Part shown: positions 8,980 to 16,961 of the stretch, one piece after another
Position numbering within the stretch: position 1 is the stretch's first letter
Layout: every line of letters begins with the position of its first letter
Assembly: GCA_021769725.1 (NCBI GenBank)
Contig: JAETSI010000019.1
Coordinates: 1-51,849, forward strand
DNA length: 51,849 nt
From: Oscillospiraceae bacterium
GTDB taxonomy: Bacteria; Bacillota; Clostridia; Oscillospirales; Ruminococcaceae
Direction: 5' to 3'
Position numbers and translations under genes: made by a program
Notes under the pieces: model-generated
Told to the model about the DNA's origin: nothing
Database searches by the model: none
Seen by the model: the letters and a program-made list of their open reading frames with translations, nothing else

Positions 8980-9846
8980 ATGAAAGAAATAGTAGGAGTA
9001 CGCTTTAAGAGCGTAGGAAAAATATATTACTTTTCACCGGACGGCATAGATGCAAAGGTCGGCGATCATGCAATCGTTGAAACAGTGCGTGGTGTTGAAT
9101 GTGGAGAGGTAGTTATTGCAAACAGACAAATCGAGGACGATCAGATATCTTCACCGCTGAAGCCGATCATCCGGATAGCAACAGAGGCGGATATGAAGAT
9201 CGTCGCCCAAAACAAGCAGCGTGAGAAAGAAGCTTTTGCCGTATGCCAGGAAAAAATCGCTTTCCGTAAATTGAAAATGAATCTTGTTGACGTGGAATGC
9301 ACTTTTGACAATAATAAGATACTTTTCTATTTTACAGCGGAGAATCGTGTGGATTTCCGTGAACTGGTAAAGGATCTGGCAGCCGTATTCAGGACACGTA
9401 TCGAACTGAGACAGATCGGTGTCCGGGACGAGGCAAAGATACTGGGCGGAATGGGCATATGCGGCAGGGAGTTTTGCTGTAAGGGGTATATGGGCGATTT
9501 TCAGCCTGTATCCATAAAAATGGCTAAGGAGCAGGGACTTTCTCTTAATCCGACAAAGATCTCAGGAACTTGCGGCAGACTTATGTGTTGTCTGAAAAAT
9601 GAGCAGAATGTCTATGAGGAACTTCTGAAAATAACTCCGAAAGTAGGCGCAATTGTTGTGACTCCGGACGGAGACAAAGGCAGAGTTGAGGATGCCAATC
9701 TTATTACGGGTAAACTGCGGATAAAGACCGATAAATCAGAAGTTCCCGTAACTCTGGACAGAAGTGAGGTAAAGCTTCTCCGTGATGCGGAAATCAGAGT
9801 CAACCGTGACGAATTGAGGGCTTTGAAAAATCTTGAGGATAAGTAA
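8980..9846 (+). CDS. ricT: PSP1-domain protein RicT (YaaT), RNase Y regulator
   Basis: A 288-residue protein of the YaaT/RicT family. In Bacillus it forms the Y-complex with RicA and RicF, which directs RNase Y to mRNA maturation and affects sporulation, biofilm formation and competence. The conserved cysteine clusters are all present: C161, C166 and C167 in GICGREFCCKG, and C198, C203 and C204 in GTCGRLMCC. They bind Fe-S clusters in the complex. Length is normal. AAGGAG precedes the ATG, and the stop overlaps the queH start (TAATG). Partners RicA and RicF are not in this window. Confidence 0.92.
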   Translation: MKEIVGVRFKSVGKIYYFSPDGIDAKVGDHAIVETVRGVECGEVVIANRQIEDDQISSPLKPIIRIATEADMKIVAQNKQREKEAFAVCQEKIAFRKLKMNLVDVECTFDNNKILFYFTAENRVDFRELVKDLAAVFRTRIELRQIGVRDEAKILGGMGICGREFCCKGYMGDFQPVSIKMAKEQGLSLNPTKISGTCGRLMCCLKNEQNVYEELLKITPKVGAIVVTPDGDKGRVEDANLITGKLRIKTDKSEVPVTLDRSEVKLLRDAEIRVNRDELRALKNLEDK

Positions 9847-10472
9847 TGAATAAGATAAACTACGGCAGGATGCTGGACGAAACCATTGCCGTCCTTGAAA
9901 AAAGCGGTGAGCGTCCGTCGCTGTTGCTTCATGCCTGCTGCGCTCCATGCAGCAGCCATACGCTGACCGTTTTGGAGAAATTTTTTGATATCACTCTGTA
10001 TTTTTTCAATCCGAATATTGCTCCGGAGGAGGAGTACGATTTCCGGTGCAGCGAACTTAAAAGACTTGTCAGGGAAATGAATCTGAATATCCGGATAATT
10101 GAAGAAAAATACAATCCTGCGCCGTTCTATGCGTTGTCAAAGGGATTGGAAAAACTTCCGGAGAGAGGAGAACGCTGTCAGAAATGCATATCGTACCGCC
10201 TTGAAGCAGCAGGTGCAAAAGCTCATGAACTGGGATGCGATTATTTCACCACAACGCTGACTATAAGTCCTCATAAAGACTGCGGCTACATAAACAACAG
10301 GGGCGGAGAAATCGCTGAGATGTGCGGCGTGTCATACCTTTTTTCCGATTTCAAGAAGCATGACGGATATAAACATTCCATAGAGCTTTCAAGGCAGTAC
10401 AGCCTGTATCGTCAGAATTACTGCGGATGTATATATAGCAAAACAAACCGTCAGGAGGCTGAAAATGGCTAA
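9846..10472 (+). CDS. queH: Epoxyqueuosine reductase QueH
   Basis: A 208-residue QueH (DUF208) enzyme, the iron-sulfur alternative to QueG for the last step of queuosine synthesis in tRNA (epoxyqueuosine to queuosine). Diagnostic motifs are HACCAPCSSH (C31, C32, C35), RCQKC (C110, C113), TTTLTISPHKD, and a C-terminal NYCGCIYS cysteine pair. It overlaps ricT by one base and the following ybaK by eight, so it is part of the same transcript. The remaining queuosine genes are not in the window. Confidence 0.93.
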   Translation: MNKINYGRMLDETIAVLEKSGERPSLLLHACCAPCSSHTLTVLEKFFDITLYFFNPNIAPEEEYDFRCSELKRLVREMNLNIRIIEEKYNPAPFYALSKGLEKLPERGERCQKCISYRLEAAGAKAHELGCDYFTTTLTISPHKDCGYINNRGGEIAEMCGVSYLFSDFKKHDGYKHSIELSRQYSLYRQNYCGCIYSKTNRQEAENG

Positions 10473-10944
10473 GGAAGTAAAAACGAACGCAATGCGTTTT
10501 CTGGACAGATCCGGAGTAAAATATGAATTCAGTACATATTGCTGCGACGAATTTATTGACGGAGTAACAACTGCTGAAACCCTTGGACAGCCAGTTGAGG
10601 AAACGTTTAAGACGCTGATAGCTCAGGGAAAAACAGGAGCATATTATTGTTTTCTCGTTCCGGTTGCACAGGAGCTTGATTTTAAAAAGGCAGCAGTCAG
10701 CGTTGGAGAAAAATCAGTTTCGCTGCTTCATGTGAAAGATATTACGAAGGTCACAGGCTATGTAAGAGGCGGATGTACGCCTATCGGTATGAAAAAACAG
10801 TTTGTGACTGTTATTCACAGTTCTGCGGAGGAGCTTCCACTTTTCTATATAAGCGGAGGAAGAATAGGACTTCAGCTTCATCTTTCACCAGTTGATCTGT
10901 CAAAGGTAATCGGTGCAAAATTCTGCGACATAGTTATGGAATAG
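10465..10944 (+). CDS. ybaK: YbaK-type Cys-tRNA(Pro) deacylase
   Basis: A 159-residue YbaK/EbsC protein, an editing hydrolase that removes cysteine mis-attached to tRNA-Pro by prolyl-tRNA synthetase. The GYVRGGCTPIGMKK signature (about residues 93-106) and the conserved lysine in EETFKTLI near residue 50 are present, and the length is standard. AGGAGG overlaps the end of queH, with which the gene shares eight bases. It is the last gene of the operon and is followed by a strong bidirectional terminator. Confidence 0.92.
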   Translation: MAKEVKTNAMRFLDRSGVKYEFSTYCCDEFIDGVTTAETLGQPVEETFKTLIAQGKTGAYYCFLVPVAQELDFKKAAVSVGEKSVSLLHVKDITKVTGYVRGGCTPIGMKKQFVTVIHSSAEELPLFYISGGRIGLQLHLSPVDLSKVIGAKFCDIVME

Positions 10945-10951
10945 AACAGTA

Positions 10952-10984
10952 AATACCGTCAGCTTTATCTGAGCTGACGGTATT
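10952..10984. terminator. Bidirectional terminator between ybaK and hsp20
   Basis: A 13-bp perfect stem (10952-10964 with 10972-10984) with a 7-nt loop lies between two convergent genes. The plus strand continues with GCCGTTTTC and the minus strand with ACTGTTC, so it serves ybaK more clearly. Confidence 0.8.
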
Positions 10985-10996
10985 GCCGTTTTCTCA

Positions 10997-11422
10997 TCAA
11001 TTTATTTCAAGACGTTTTGAGACTGGTTCTTCCTGCTTTTTCTTGGGAAGATCAACGGTCAGGATGCCGTTTTTGTATTCTGCATTGATCTGCTCAGTGT
11101 TTACGTCAGAAATATCGAAACTTCTCTTGTAAGTTCCAAAACTGCGTTCACGACGGATATAGCTGTTCTTTTCGTCCTTATCTTCGCTGCTGCTGCGGCG
11201 TTCGGCGGATATAACCAGATAAGAACCGTTTATATCCAGATTAATATCGCTTTTTTCAAAACCCGGAAGTTCTGATTCAAGCACATATTTGTCACCCTCG
11301 TCCCTTATATCCGTGCGGCATGAGCAGACAGAGGAGCGGTCTCCGAAAAAGTTTCTGTCAAAATCATTGAACAGATTGAAAATATCGTAATTACTGCGTG
11401 AAAATGGTGTAAGTCCGTACAT
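10997..11422 (-). CDS. Hsp20/alpha-crystallin family small heat-shock protein
   Basis: A 141-residue small heat-shock protein, an ATP-independent holdase. The N-terminal arm (MYGLTPFSR... with FNLFNDFDRNFF) is followed by the alpha-crystallin domain from about residue 38, including LESELPGFEKSDI, a YIRRERSFG strand and the AEYKNGILTVDLPK signature, and ends with a short EINPxx-like C-terminal tail (KRLEIN). AGGTATT precedes the ATG. No CIRCE or CtsR operator was seen in the 67 bp upstream. Confidence 0.92.
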   Translation of the reverse strand: MYGLTPFSRSNYDIFNLFNDFDRNFFGDRSSVCSCRTDIRDEGDKYVLESELPGFEKSDINLDINGSYLVISAERRSSSEDKDEKNSYIRRERSFGTYKRSFDISDVNTEQINAEYKNGILTVDLPKKKQEEPVSKRLEIN

Positions 11423-11489
11423 AATAATACCTCCATTAATGTTTGATATTTATATTATGTACGGATAATCTGATTTGATACACTATTTT

Positions 11490-12086
11490 TTAATTTTTTG
11501 AATGATATATAAGAGGGCGAAGCTGTATACCGTTCATGGCTGCTTCTGCCGCCTGCGGAATCATGCCGAATTCAGCTACCAGGGAAGCAGGCTTATTTAT
11601 CCAGTCATCCTGGAGCATGGGCACGAAGTAGTAATTTTTTCTGTTGAAAAGTTCTCCCAGATTTTTCGCCGATCCAAGAAGAGAATCGTTTGATGCAATA
11701 GCAAGCAGTACGGGTTTTCCGCTGCGTAGGTGGGATTTTACCGCCATTGTTACAACAGTATCCGTGATTCCATTAGCCAGCTTTGCCGCTGTATTTGAAG
11801 TACAGGGAGCGACGATCATCAGATCGGTCATTCCTTTTGGTCCGATAGGTTCTGCACCATTAATGTCGGTTATGACTTCAGTGCCGCATATATCACGGAG
11901 CCGTTGAATATTATTTTCTGCTGTTCCGAAGCGTGTGTCGATAGAAGCAGAATTCTCCGACATCACCGGCAGAAGTTCCGCCCCCATATCCACAAGTATG
12001 CGAGCCTGTTCAAAGCTGCGTTCAAAGGTGCAGAATGAGGCGGTCAATGCGTATCCTATTTTAAGACCCTTTAATATCTCAGCCAT
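11490..12086 (-). CDS. dpaB: Dipicolinate synthase subunit B
   Basis: A 198-residue flavoprotein-like subunit of dipicolinate synthase (SpoVFB), which with DpaA makes the spore-core chelator dipicolinic acid in the mother cell. It shows the family's IGYALTASFCTF start (residues 10-20), a PIGPKGMTDLMIVAPCTSNTAAKLANGITD stretch split over residues 85-110, and the NKPASL region near the end. ATG at 12086 is preferred (AAAGGAG seven bases upstream) over a TTG at 12092. It overlaps dpaA by eight bases, ensuring coupled translation. Confidence 0.9.
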   Translation of the reverse strand: MAEILKGLKIGYALTASFCTFERSFEQARILVDMGAELLPVMSENSASIDTRFGTAENNIQRLRDICGTEVITDINGAEPIGPKGMTDLMIVAPCTSNTAAKLANGITDTVVTMAVKSHLRSGKPVLLAIASNDSLLGSAKNLGELFNRKNYYFVPMLQDDWINKPASLVAEFGMIPQAAEAAMNGIQLRPLIYHSKN

Positions 12087-12942
12087 TTGCAATCTCCTTT
12101 CCCGAGAGAATACCGCTTACTGTTTCGGCAATGATCTCTCCGGAGGTTATGGGAGCTGTTTTTCCCGGAAGTCCAAGCGCCCAGATTGCTTTTATGCCAA
12201 GTTCTGCGGCAGCGTCAAAGTCGATGCCCCCCGGTTTGGATGCCAGATCAATGAAAAGTGTTTTTTCATCAAATCGGCTGAGGAGTTCACTGTCAAAGAT
12301 AATATGCGGAACCGTATTGAAAACCAGAGCATAGTTGTTTTCCATGTTGTCGGTGCAGATTGATTTTATGCCGTGGATGCGTGCATTTGCAGCTCCCTTT
12401 GCGTTGTGTACTGCCGCGGTTACGTCAGCGCCAAATCCTTTGAGTATCTCTGAAAGAGCCCTGCCGATTCTGCCCATGCCTACAATAAGAACACGGAGAC
12501 CGCTGAGTGTCACAGGAAGTTCATCAAGGGCGATTTGAACTGCTCCCTCGGCGGTGGGAACAGAATTTTTAAGGTTGAGATCTTCACATTCCATATAATC
12601 GCAGATCTCATATCCTTTGAAGGCTTCACGCACATGTCTGTCAGTGCGGCCCGCGAAAATAATTCCGTTTGGTTTAATGAGGCTTTTTACATCCTCGGGA
12701 GAGAGTTTTCCGCCGAAGCATGGGGTGCTTATCATTTCTGTTTCGTCCAGCGGAGGAACAGGCAGAACTGCGCAGTCAAAGGAGGCGTTGTCTGTCGTCT
12801 GTACAAACGGCGGACTTCCTGCCGGGAGAAGCTCTTCATCAAAGCCTGTGATTCCAGTATCGTATGTGTCTGAAAGGCGGCGGGCACAGTAGACCTGTCG
12901 CATATCGCCGCCGGCAATAAGTATTTTTAGCTTGCTTTTCAT
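12079..12942 (-). CDS. dpaA: Dipicolinate synthase subunit A
   Basis: A 287-residue NAD(P)-binding protein of the SpoVFA/DpaA family, the partner of DpaB in converting the lysine-pathway intermediate to dipicolinate. The N-terminal ILIAGGDMRQVYCARRL (about residues 6-22) is distinctive, and a second Rossmann motif, VLIVGMGRIGRALSE, lies near residue 150. The ATG at 12942 was chosen because GGAGATC sits just upstream; an in-frame ATG four codons earlier contains that ribosome binding site. The -10-like CATATAATA at 12994-13002 fits mother-cell sigma factors. Confidence 0.9.
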   Translation of the reverse strand: MKSKLKILIAGGDMRQVYCARRLSDTYDTGITGFDEELLPAGSPPFVQTTDNASFDCAVLPVPPLDETEMISTPCFGGKLSPEDVKSLIKPNGIIFAGRTDRHVREAFKGYEICDYMECEDLNLKNSVPTAEGAVQIALDELPVTLSGLRVLIVGMGRIGRALSEILKGFGADVTAAVHNAKGAANARIHGIKSICTDNMENNYALVFNTVPHIIFDSELLSRFDEKTLFIDLASKPGGIDFDAAAELGIKAIWALGLPGKTAPITSGEIIAETVSGILSGKEIANG

Positions 12943-12993
12943 AATGATCTCCATTCTGCCGCCATGCGGCGATTTTTTTTTGAAATACCATTT

Positions 12994-13002
12994 TATTATA
13001 TG
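12994..13002 (-). promoter_or_regulatory. Possible mother-cell sigma (SigK/SigE-like) -10 element for dpaAB
   Basis: On the minus strand, CATATAATA matches the CATAnnnTA form of SigK -10 elements and differs by one base from the SigE form. There is no TTGACA-like -35, but ACAC lies about 15-19 bp upstream, compatible with the AC of SigK promoters. It could still be a weak vegetative TATAAT. Confidence 0.4.
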
Positions 13003-13045
13003 AAAAACAAGCCAAATGTGTGATGTGCATATGCTAACAATCTTA

Positions 13046-13080
13046 GTGGGGACTCCGTCCCCACACCCCTGCCAAAGGGG
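13046..13080. repeat. Small GC-rich palindromic element
   Basis: An 8-bp stem (13046-13053 with 13057-13064) is directly followed by CCCCTGCCAAAGGGG. The CCAAAGGGGTA end is shared with the larger palindromic element at 15162-15252. It looks like a remnant of a dispersed extragenic repeat. Confidence 0.5.
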
Positions 13081-13170
13081 TAATCATAAGAATTAGAGTG
13101 AATATCTATAGGGAAATTTCTCTTTGATATGAGTATGGAAAACAAAGTCTCTTTAGTTTGTAAACAAATA

Positions 13171-13195
13171 AAACTGCCCCTGTACGAGGCAGTTT
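13171..13195 (-). terminator. Terminator of the purine operon
   Basis: An 8-bp stem (13171-13178 with 13188-13195) lies just beyond the stop at 13203. On the minus strand it is followed by TTTTATTTGTTT. Confidence 0.8.
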
Positions 13196-13202
13196 CAGTA
13201 AT

Positions 13203-13832
13203 TTATTCTTCAAAAAATCCACTTTTATATTTCACTTCGTTTGTGCGGTCTCCGTGGCATTCGATTTCGATGATCTCTCTTTTCAGCATGATCTTCATTC
13301 CTGTGAACAGTACGATATATGCAAGTGCGTTGGCAATTATGCTGAAATAGATCCTGACGCCCATATAATTTCCGAAAAGACCTGCCAGTATGATAACGAT
13401 ACTTCCTATGATCAGAAGTTCAAACTTAGATTTATACGGATCAAAATATACAAACGTAAAGCATACGGCGGCTGATGCCAGAACGTGGATAATATAAAGA
13501 CCCAGAGAATAAGGAGCGTAGAAATTTCTGACAAGATAACCGTTAAGTTCGCAGAACATAAAGAACGCTTCCATTGCCAGGTACAGAGAAAAAGTTACTT
13601 TAGGCAATTTGCACATTTTTACGGCAGAACAGATGAAATAATCTGCCATAACCAATACAGCGAATCCAGACACCTCAATGATGTATGCTGTCACTTCGAT
13701 GAGTTTAAGCAATCCGCTGTTTATGTCTGATGTGAAAAGTCGATTATATAGGAGCGATACCAGGAGAAACAGTATGAAAAGACCGTTTCCGATAATTCCA
13801 AGGGTAATAGCCCTTGACAGCTTTGCCTGCAT
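13203..13832 (-). CDS. Hypothetical multi-pass membrane protein
   Basis: A 209-residue protein with six predicted membrane helices (about residues 8-28, 43-65, 78-96, 108-128, 135-155 and 158-178) and a charged cytoplasmic tail ending in KSGFFEE. No family was recognised. It begins ten bases after purD with AAGGAG before the ATG, so it is the last gene of the purine transcript and is followed by a terminator. A link to purine metabolism is suggested only by position. Confidence 0.65.
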   Translation of the reverse strand: MQAKLSRAITLGIIGNGLFILFLLVSLLYNRLFTSDINSGLLKLIEVTAYIIEVSGFAVLVMADYFICSAVKMCKLPKVTFSLYLAMEAFFMFCELNGYLVRNFYAPYSLGLYIIHVLASAAVCFTFVYFDPYKSKFELLIIGSIVIILAGLFGNYMGVRIYFSIIANALAYIVLFTGMKIMLKREIIEIECHGDRTNEVKYKSGFFEE

Positions 13833-13842
13833 GATGTGCTCC

Positions 13843-15129
13843 TTAACTGAGTGCTTTCAAAGCTCTCTGACCGATGTCTTTTCTGTAATGAGCGCCGTCA
13901 AAGCTGATTTTTTCAACTCCTTCATAGGCTTTGTCAAGAGCCGACTGAAGATCTGTTCCCTTTGCGGTAACGCCGATAACACGTCCGCCGTTGGTGAGGA
14001 ACTTTCCGTCCTCCGAGAGCTTTGTGCCGGCATGGTAAACAAAGCATCCGTCAACCTGTCCTTTATCGTTCATACCGTTTATTTCAATACCTTTTGGGTA
14101 GCTTTCGGGATATCCGCCGCTTGCCATAACAACGCAGGCGCAGCTTCCATCGTGCCACTTTATATCAAGCTTGTCAAGTTCATGTTTGCATACGGCTTCA
14201 AAAACCTCGTAGAGATCGGCGTTAAGCATAGGGAGAACTACCTGTGTTTCAGGATCACCGAATCGGCAGTTGTACTCAATGACTTTCGGTCCCTTGGGGG
14301 TAATCATAAGTCCGAAGTAAAGGCATCCCTCAAATGTGCGTCCCTCGGCATTCATGGCATTGATCGTAGGCAGGAAGATAGTCTCCATGCATTCCTTTGC
14401 AATATCTTCCGTGTAGTACGGATTCGGGGAAAGAGTTCCCATTCCGCCGGTATTAAGTCCCTTGTCTCCGTCAAGCGCACGTTTGTGATCCATTGATGAT
14501 ATCATAGGAACAACAGTCTTTCCGTCGGTAAAGCTGAGAACAGATACTTCAGGGCCTGTGAGGAATTCCTCAATAACGATGCGTGCAGAGCTTTTGCCGA
14601 ATTTCAGTTCGTCGATCATATCATGTACCGCCTGCACGGCTTCTTTCTCATTCTGGGCGATAATAACGCCTTTTCCAAGGGCAAGACCGTCAGCCTTGAT
14701 AACGGCAGGATAGCTGTTCTGTTCTTTGAGATAAGCGATAGCCTTGTCGCTTTCGGTGAAAACTTCATAGAAAGCCGTAGGAATGTCATACTTTTTCATA
14801 AGTTCCTTTGAAAAAACTTTCGAGCCTTCGATTATCGCTGCATTGGCATTTGGCCCGAATACCATAAAGCCTTCTGCACGGAGAGCGTCAGCCATTCCCA
14901 TTACCAGCGGATCGTCAGGAGCTACAACAACCATATCAGGTTTTAGTTCCTTTGCGAGAGCTACCACGCCGGGGATATCCGTTGCTCCTACATTGAAGCA
15001 CTCTGCATACTTTGAAATACCGCCGTTTCCGGGGGTGCAGTATATCTTTCCGACGTGCTTGCTTTCGGAAAGCTTCATAATAATGGCGTGTTCACGTCCG
15101 CCGCCGCCGACTACTAATATATTCTTCAT
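13843..15129 (-). CDS. purD: Phosphoribosylamine-glycine ligase (GAR synthetase)
   Basis: A 428-residue ATP-grasp enzyme joining phosphoribosylamine and glycine to make GAR, the second step of purine synthesis. The N-terminus MKNILVVGGGGREHAI, the PAVIKADGLALGKGV ATP-binding region, the GxGPEVSVLSF-like EEFLTGPEVSVLSF and the YNCRFGDPETQ metal site are all present. The frame runs upstream to 15219, but that part is palindromic repeat sequence; ATG 15129 with AGGAGG eight bases upstream is the start. An unusual 145-bp spacer with a structured repeat separates it from the transformylase gene. Confidence 0.95.
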   Translation of the reverse strand: MKNILVVGGGGREHAIIMKLSESKHVGKIYCTPGNGGISKYAECFNVGATDIPGVVALAKELKPDMVVVAPDDPLVMGMADALRAEGFMVFGPNANAAIIEGSKVFSKELMKKYDIPTAFYEVFTESDKAIAYLKEQNSYPAVIKADGLALGKGVIIAQNEKEAVQAVHDMIDELKFGKSSARIVIEEFLTGPEVSVLSFTDGKTVVPMISSMDHKRALDGDKGLNTGGMGTLSPNPYYTEDIAKECMETIFLPTINAMNAEGRTFEGCLYFGLMITPKGPKVIEYNCRFGDPETQVVLPMLNADLYEVFEAVCKHELDKLDIKWHDGSCACVVMASGGYPESYPKGIEINGMNDKGQVDGCFVYHAGTKLSEDGKFLTNGGRVIGVTAKGTDLQSALDKAYEGVEKISFDGAHYRKDIGQRALKALS

Positions 15130-15161
15130 GGAAAATTCCTCCTGTAAGGTTAATAACGGGT

Positions 15162-15252
15162 TTCCAAAGGGGATATTCTCCCAACGGGAGCGAGTCACCG
15201 CTGTCAACATTGCTGACATCTCCCAACACTGTAGGGAGTAACCCCTTTGGAA
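15162..15252. repeat. 91-bp imperfect palindromic element between operon genes
   Basis: Terminal 11-bp inverted repeats (15162-15172 with 15242-15252, TTCCAAAGGGG and its complement) enclose smaller hairpins: CTCCC-AAC-GGGAG (15178-15190), a TGTCA/TGACA pair around 15202-15217, and a further CTCCC/GGGAG pair (about 15220-15238). The GC-rich, nested structure in a non-coding gap resembles dispersed palindromic repeats (MITE- or REP-like). In mRNA it would fold strongly between the transformylase gene and purD. Copy number elsewhere is unknown. Confidence 0.65.
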
Positions 15253-15274
15253 GGGGGGAAATAGTCCCTACATA

Positions 15275-16456
15275 TCAATGATGGAAAAGACGAATTCCCG
15301 TAAATGCCATAGCGATATTGTACTTGTTGCAGGTTTCGATAACGTTATCGTCACGGATAGAGCCGCCGGGTTCTGCGATATACTCAACTCCTGATTTTTT
15401 TGCACGTTCGATATTGTCACCGAATGGGAAGAATGCGTCAGAACCGAGACAAACTCCTGTGTTCTTTGCAAGCCATTCTTTCTTTTCCTCTCTGGTGAAC
15501 ACTTCGGGCTTTACCTTGAAAATTCTCTGCCACTCGCCCTCACGGAGAACATCTTCGTACTCGTCGCCGATATAAACGTCGATAGCGTTGTCACGGTCTG
15601 CACGGCGGATATCGTCGACAAACTGAAGCCCCATAACCTGTGGAGACTGTCTAAGCCACCAGTTATCGGCTTTCTGACCTGCAAGACGTGTACAGTGGAT
15701 CCTTGACTGCTGACCTGCGCCGATTCCGATAGCCTGACCGTCCTTGACGTAGCAAACGGAGTTGGACTGTGTGTATTTCAGCGTAATAAGAGAGATAAGC
15801 AGATCGTCTTTTTTGTCATCCGGTATATCTTTGTTGTCGGTAACAACATTTGCAAGAAGCTCACGATTGATATCAAGCTCGTTTCTGCCCTGCTCGAAAG
15901 AAACGCCGTAAACCTGCTTTGTTTCGATAGGAGCGGGCTTGTAGCCCTCGTTCATTTTCAGGATGCAGTAAGTTCCCTTTCTCTTGGACTTGAGTATCTC
16001 CAGAGCCTCGTCGTCGTAATCGGGAGCGATAACGCCGTCAGAAACCTCACGCTGAATCATCTTTGCCGTGCATACGTCAACCTTGTCGGAAAGAGCGATA
16101 AAATCGCCGTAGGACGACATTCTGTCAGCGCCTCTTGCTCTTGCGTAAGCGCTTGCGAGGGGAGAAAGCTCACCAAGATCGTCCACCCAGTAGATCTTTT
16201 TAAGATCATCAGAAAGCGGACGTCCGATAGCTGCACCGGCAGGAGAAACGTGCTTGAAAGACGTAGCCGCACACATACCTGTAGCTGCTTTAAGCTCCTT
16301 TACAAGCTGCCAGCCGTTGAGGGCGTCAAGAAGATTGATATATCCGGGCTTGCCGCAGAGAACCTCGATAGGAAGCTCACTGCCGTCAGCCATGTAAACC
16401 CTTGAGGGCTTCTGGTTGGGGTTGCATCCGTATTTTAACTGCATTTCATTTGACAT
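15275..16456 (-). CDS. purH: AICAR transformylase (PurH C-terminal type, stand-alone)
   Basis: A 393-residue phosphoribosylaminoimidazolecarboxamide formyltransferase, transferring formyl from 10-formyl-THF to AICAR. The catalytic lysine-histidine pair lies in SFKHVSPAG (K68, H69); IGAGQQSRIHCTRLAGQKA and GSDAFFPFGDNIE are also diagnostic. Bifunctional PurH is about 510 residues with an N-terminal IMP cyclohydrolase (MGS-like) domain; that domain is missing here. The start is sound: AAGGAGG lies upstream of the ATG, and no homologous sequence extends further. Ring closure is supplied by the PurO-type enzyme at 16962-17675, two genes upstream in the same operon. Confidence 0.92.
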   Translation of the reverse strand: MSNEMQLKYGCNPNQKPSRVYMADGSELPIEVLCGKPGYINLLDALNGWQLVKELKAATGMCAATSFKHVSPAGAAIGRPLSDDLKKIYWVDDLGELSPLASAYARARGADRMSSYGDFIALSDKVDVCTAKMIQREVSDGVIAPDYDDEALEILKSKRKGTYCILKMNEGYKPAPIETKQVYGVSFEQGRNELDINRELLANVVTDNKDIPDDKKDDLLISLITLKYTQSNSVCYVKDGQAIGIGAGQQSRIHCTRLAGQKADNWWLRQSPQVMGLQFVDDIRRADRDNAIDVYIGDEYEDVLREGEWQRIFKVKPEVFTREEKKEWLAKNTGVCLGSDAFFPFGDNIERAKKSGVEYIAEPGGSIRDDNVIETCNKYNIAMAFTGIRLFHH

Positions 16457-16523
16457 AATAATGTCCTCCTTAAAAATAATTCTTAATGCGTAATGCGTGA
16501 TTATTCAGCCGCATAAATAATGT

Positions 16524-16949
16524 TTATATACTGGCTAAATCATCAAAATATGCCTGCTGAGCAAATGGGTAGGCAATAAAAGCGATGAATAAGAGCAAAC
16601 ATGATATTAGTATATATAAACCACATTTGAAAATGAATTTCTTATTTATTTTTTTTTCATTATATGATATGAATAATAGAATCAATGAAATAATAATTGC
16701 TATAGGCTTTACAAAAAATGGATTAATACCGTGAAAAGACATATCACACATAGAATAATATAGGTCAACAGCTTTTCCACGTTCCATGTGTTCTACCATA
16801 TAGTCAAAAAGATAGAATTTGCCATTAAGATTTTTTTCTTCAATAAACCATGAGATTGTCATAAAGTTCATGACAAAGAAGAATAATGTCAGCGATAACC
16901 AGCATATTCTGCAAAAGCATAGAAGAGGTTTATTTGTTTCTGTTTTCAT
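16524..16949 (-). CDS. Hypothetical membrane protein in the purine operon
   Basis: A 141-residue, AT-rich gene product with three hydrophobic segments (about residues 13-35, 80-95 and 105-128), the last two separated by a KKINKKF basic loop. No family was recognised. It lies between the cyclohydrolase and transformylase genes, with short gaps and a poor ribosome binding site. Its base composition is lower in GC than that of its purine neighbours, which hints at later insertion. It may not be essential to the pathway. Confidence 0.55.
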   Translation of the reverse strand: MKTETNKPLLCFCRICWLSLTLFFFVMNFMTISWFIEEKNLNGKFYLFDYMVEHMERGKAVDLYYSMCDMSFHGINPFFVKPIAIIISLILLFISYNEKKINKKFIFKCGLYILISCLLLFIAFIAYPFAQQAYFDDLASI

Positions 16950-16961
16950 ATATTCATGCTA

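Noticed and set aside
12958..12979. Plus-strand terminator (GCCGC hairpin plus T-run) upstream of dpaA
   Set aside because: The stem is only 5 bp, and no plus-strand gene ends there; it is better seen as part of the dpaA leader.
13678..14496. A 272-codon plus-strand frame opposite purD
   Set aside because: purD is certain on the other strand; this frame is cysteine- and serine-rich noise.
16462..16500. Short AATGCGT direct repeats upstream of the transformylase gene as an insertion scar
   Set aside because: Only two short copies, no transposase or target duplication.
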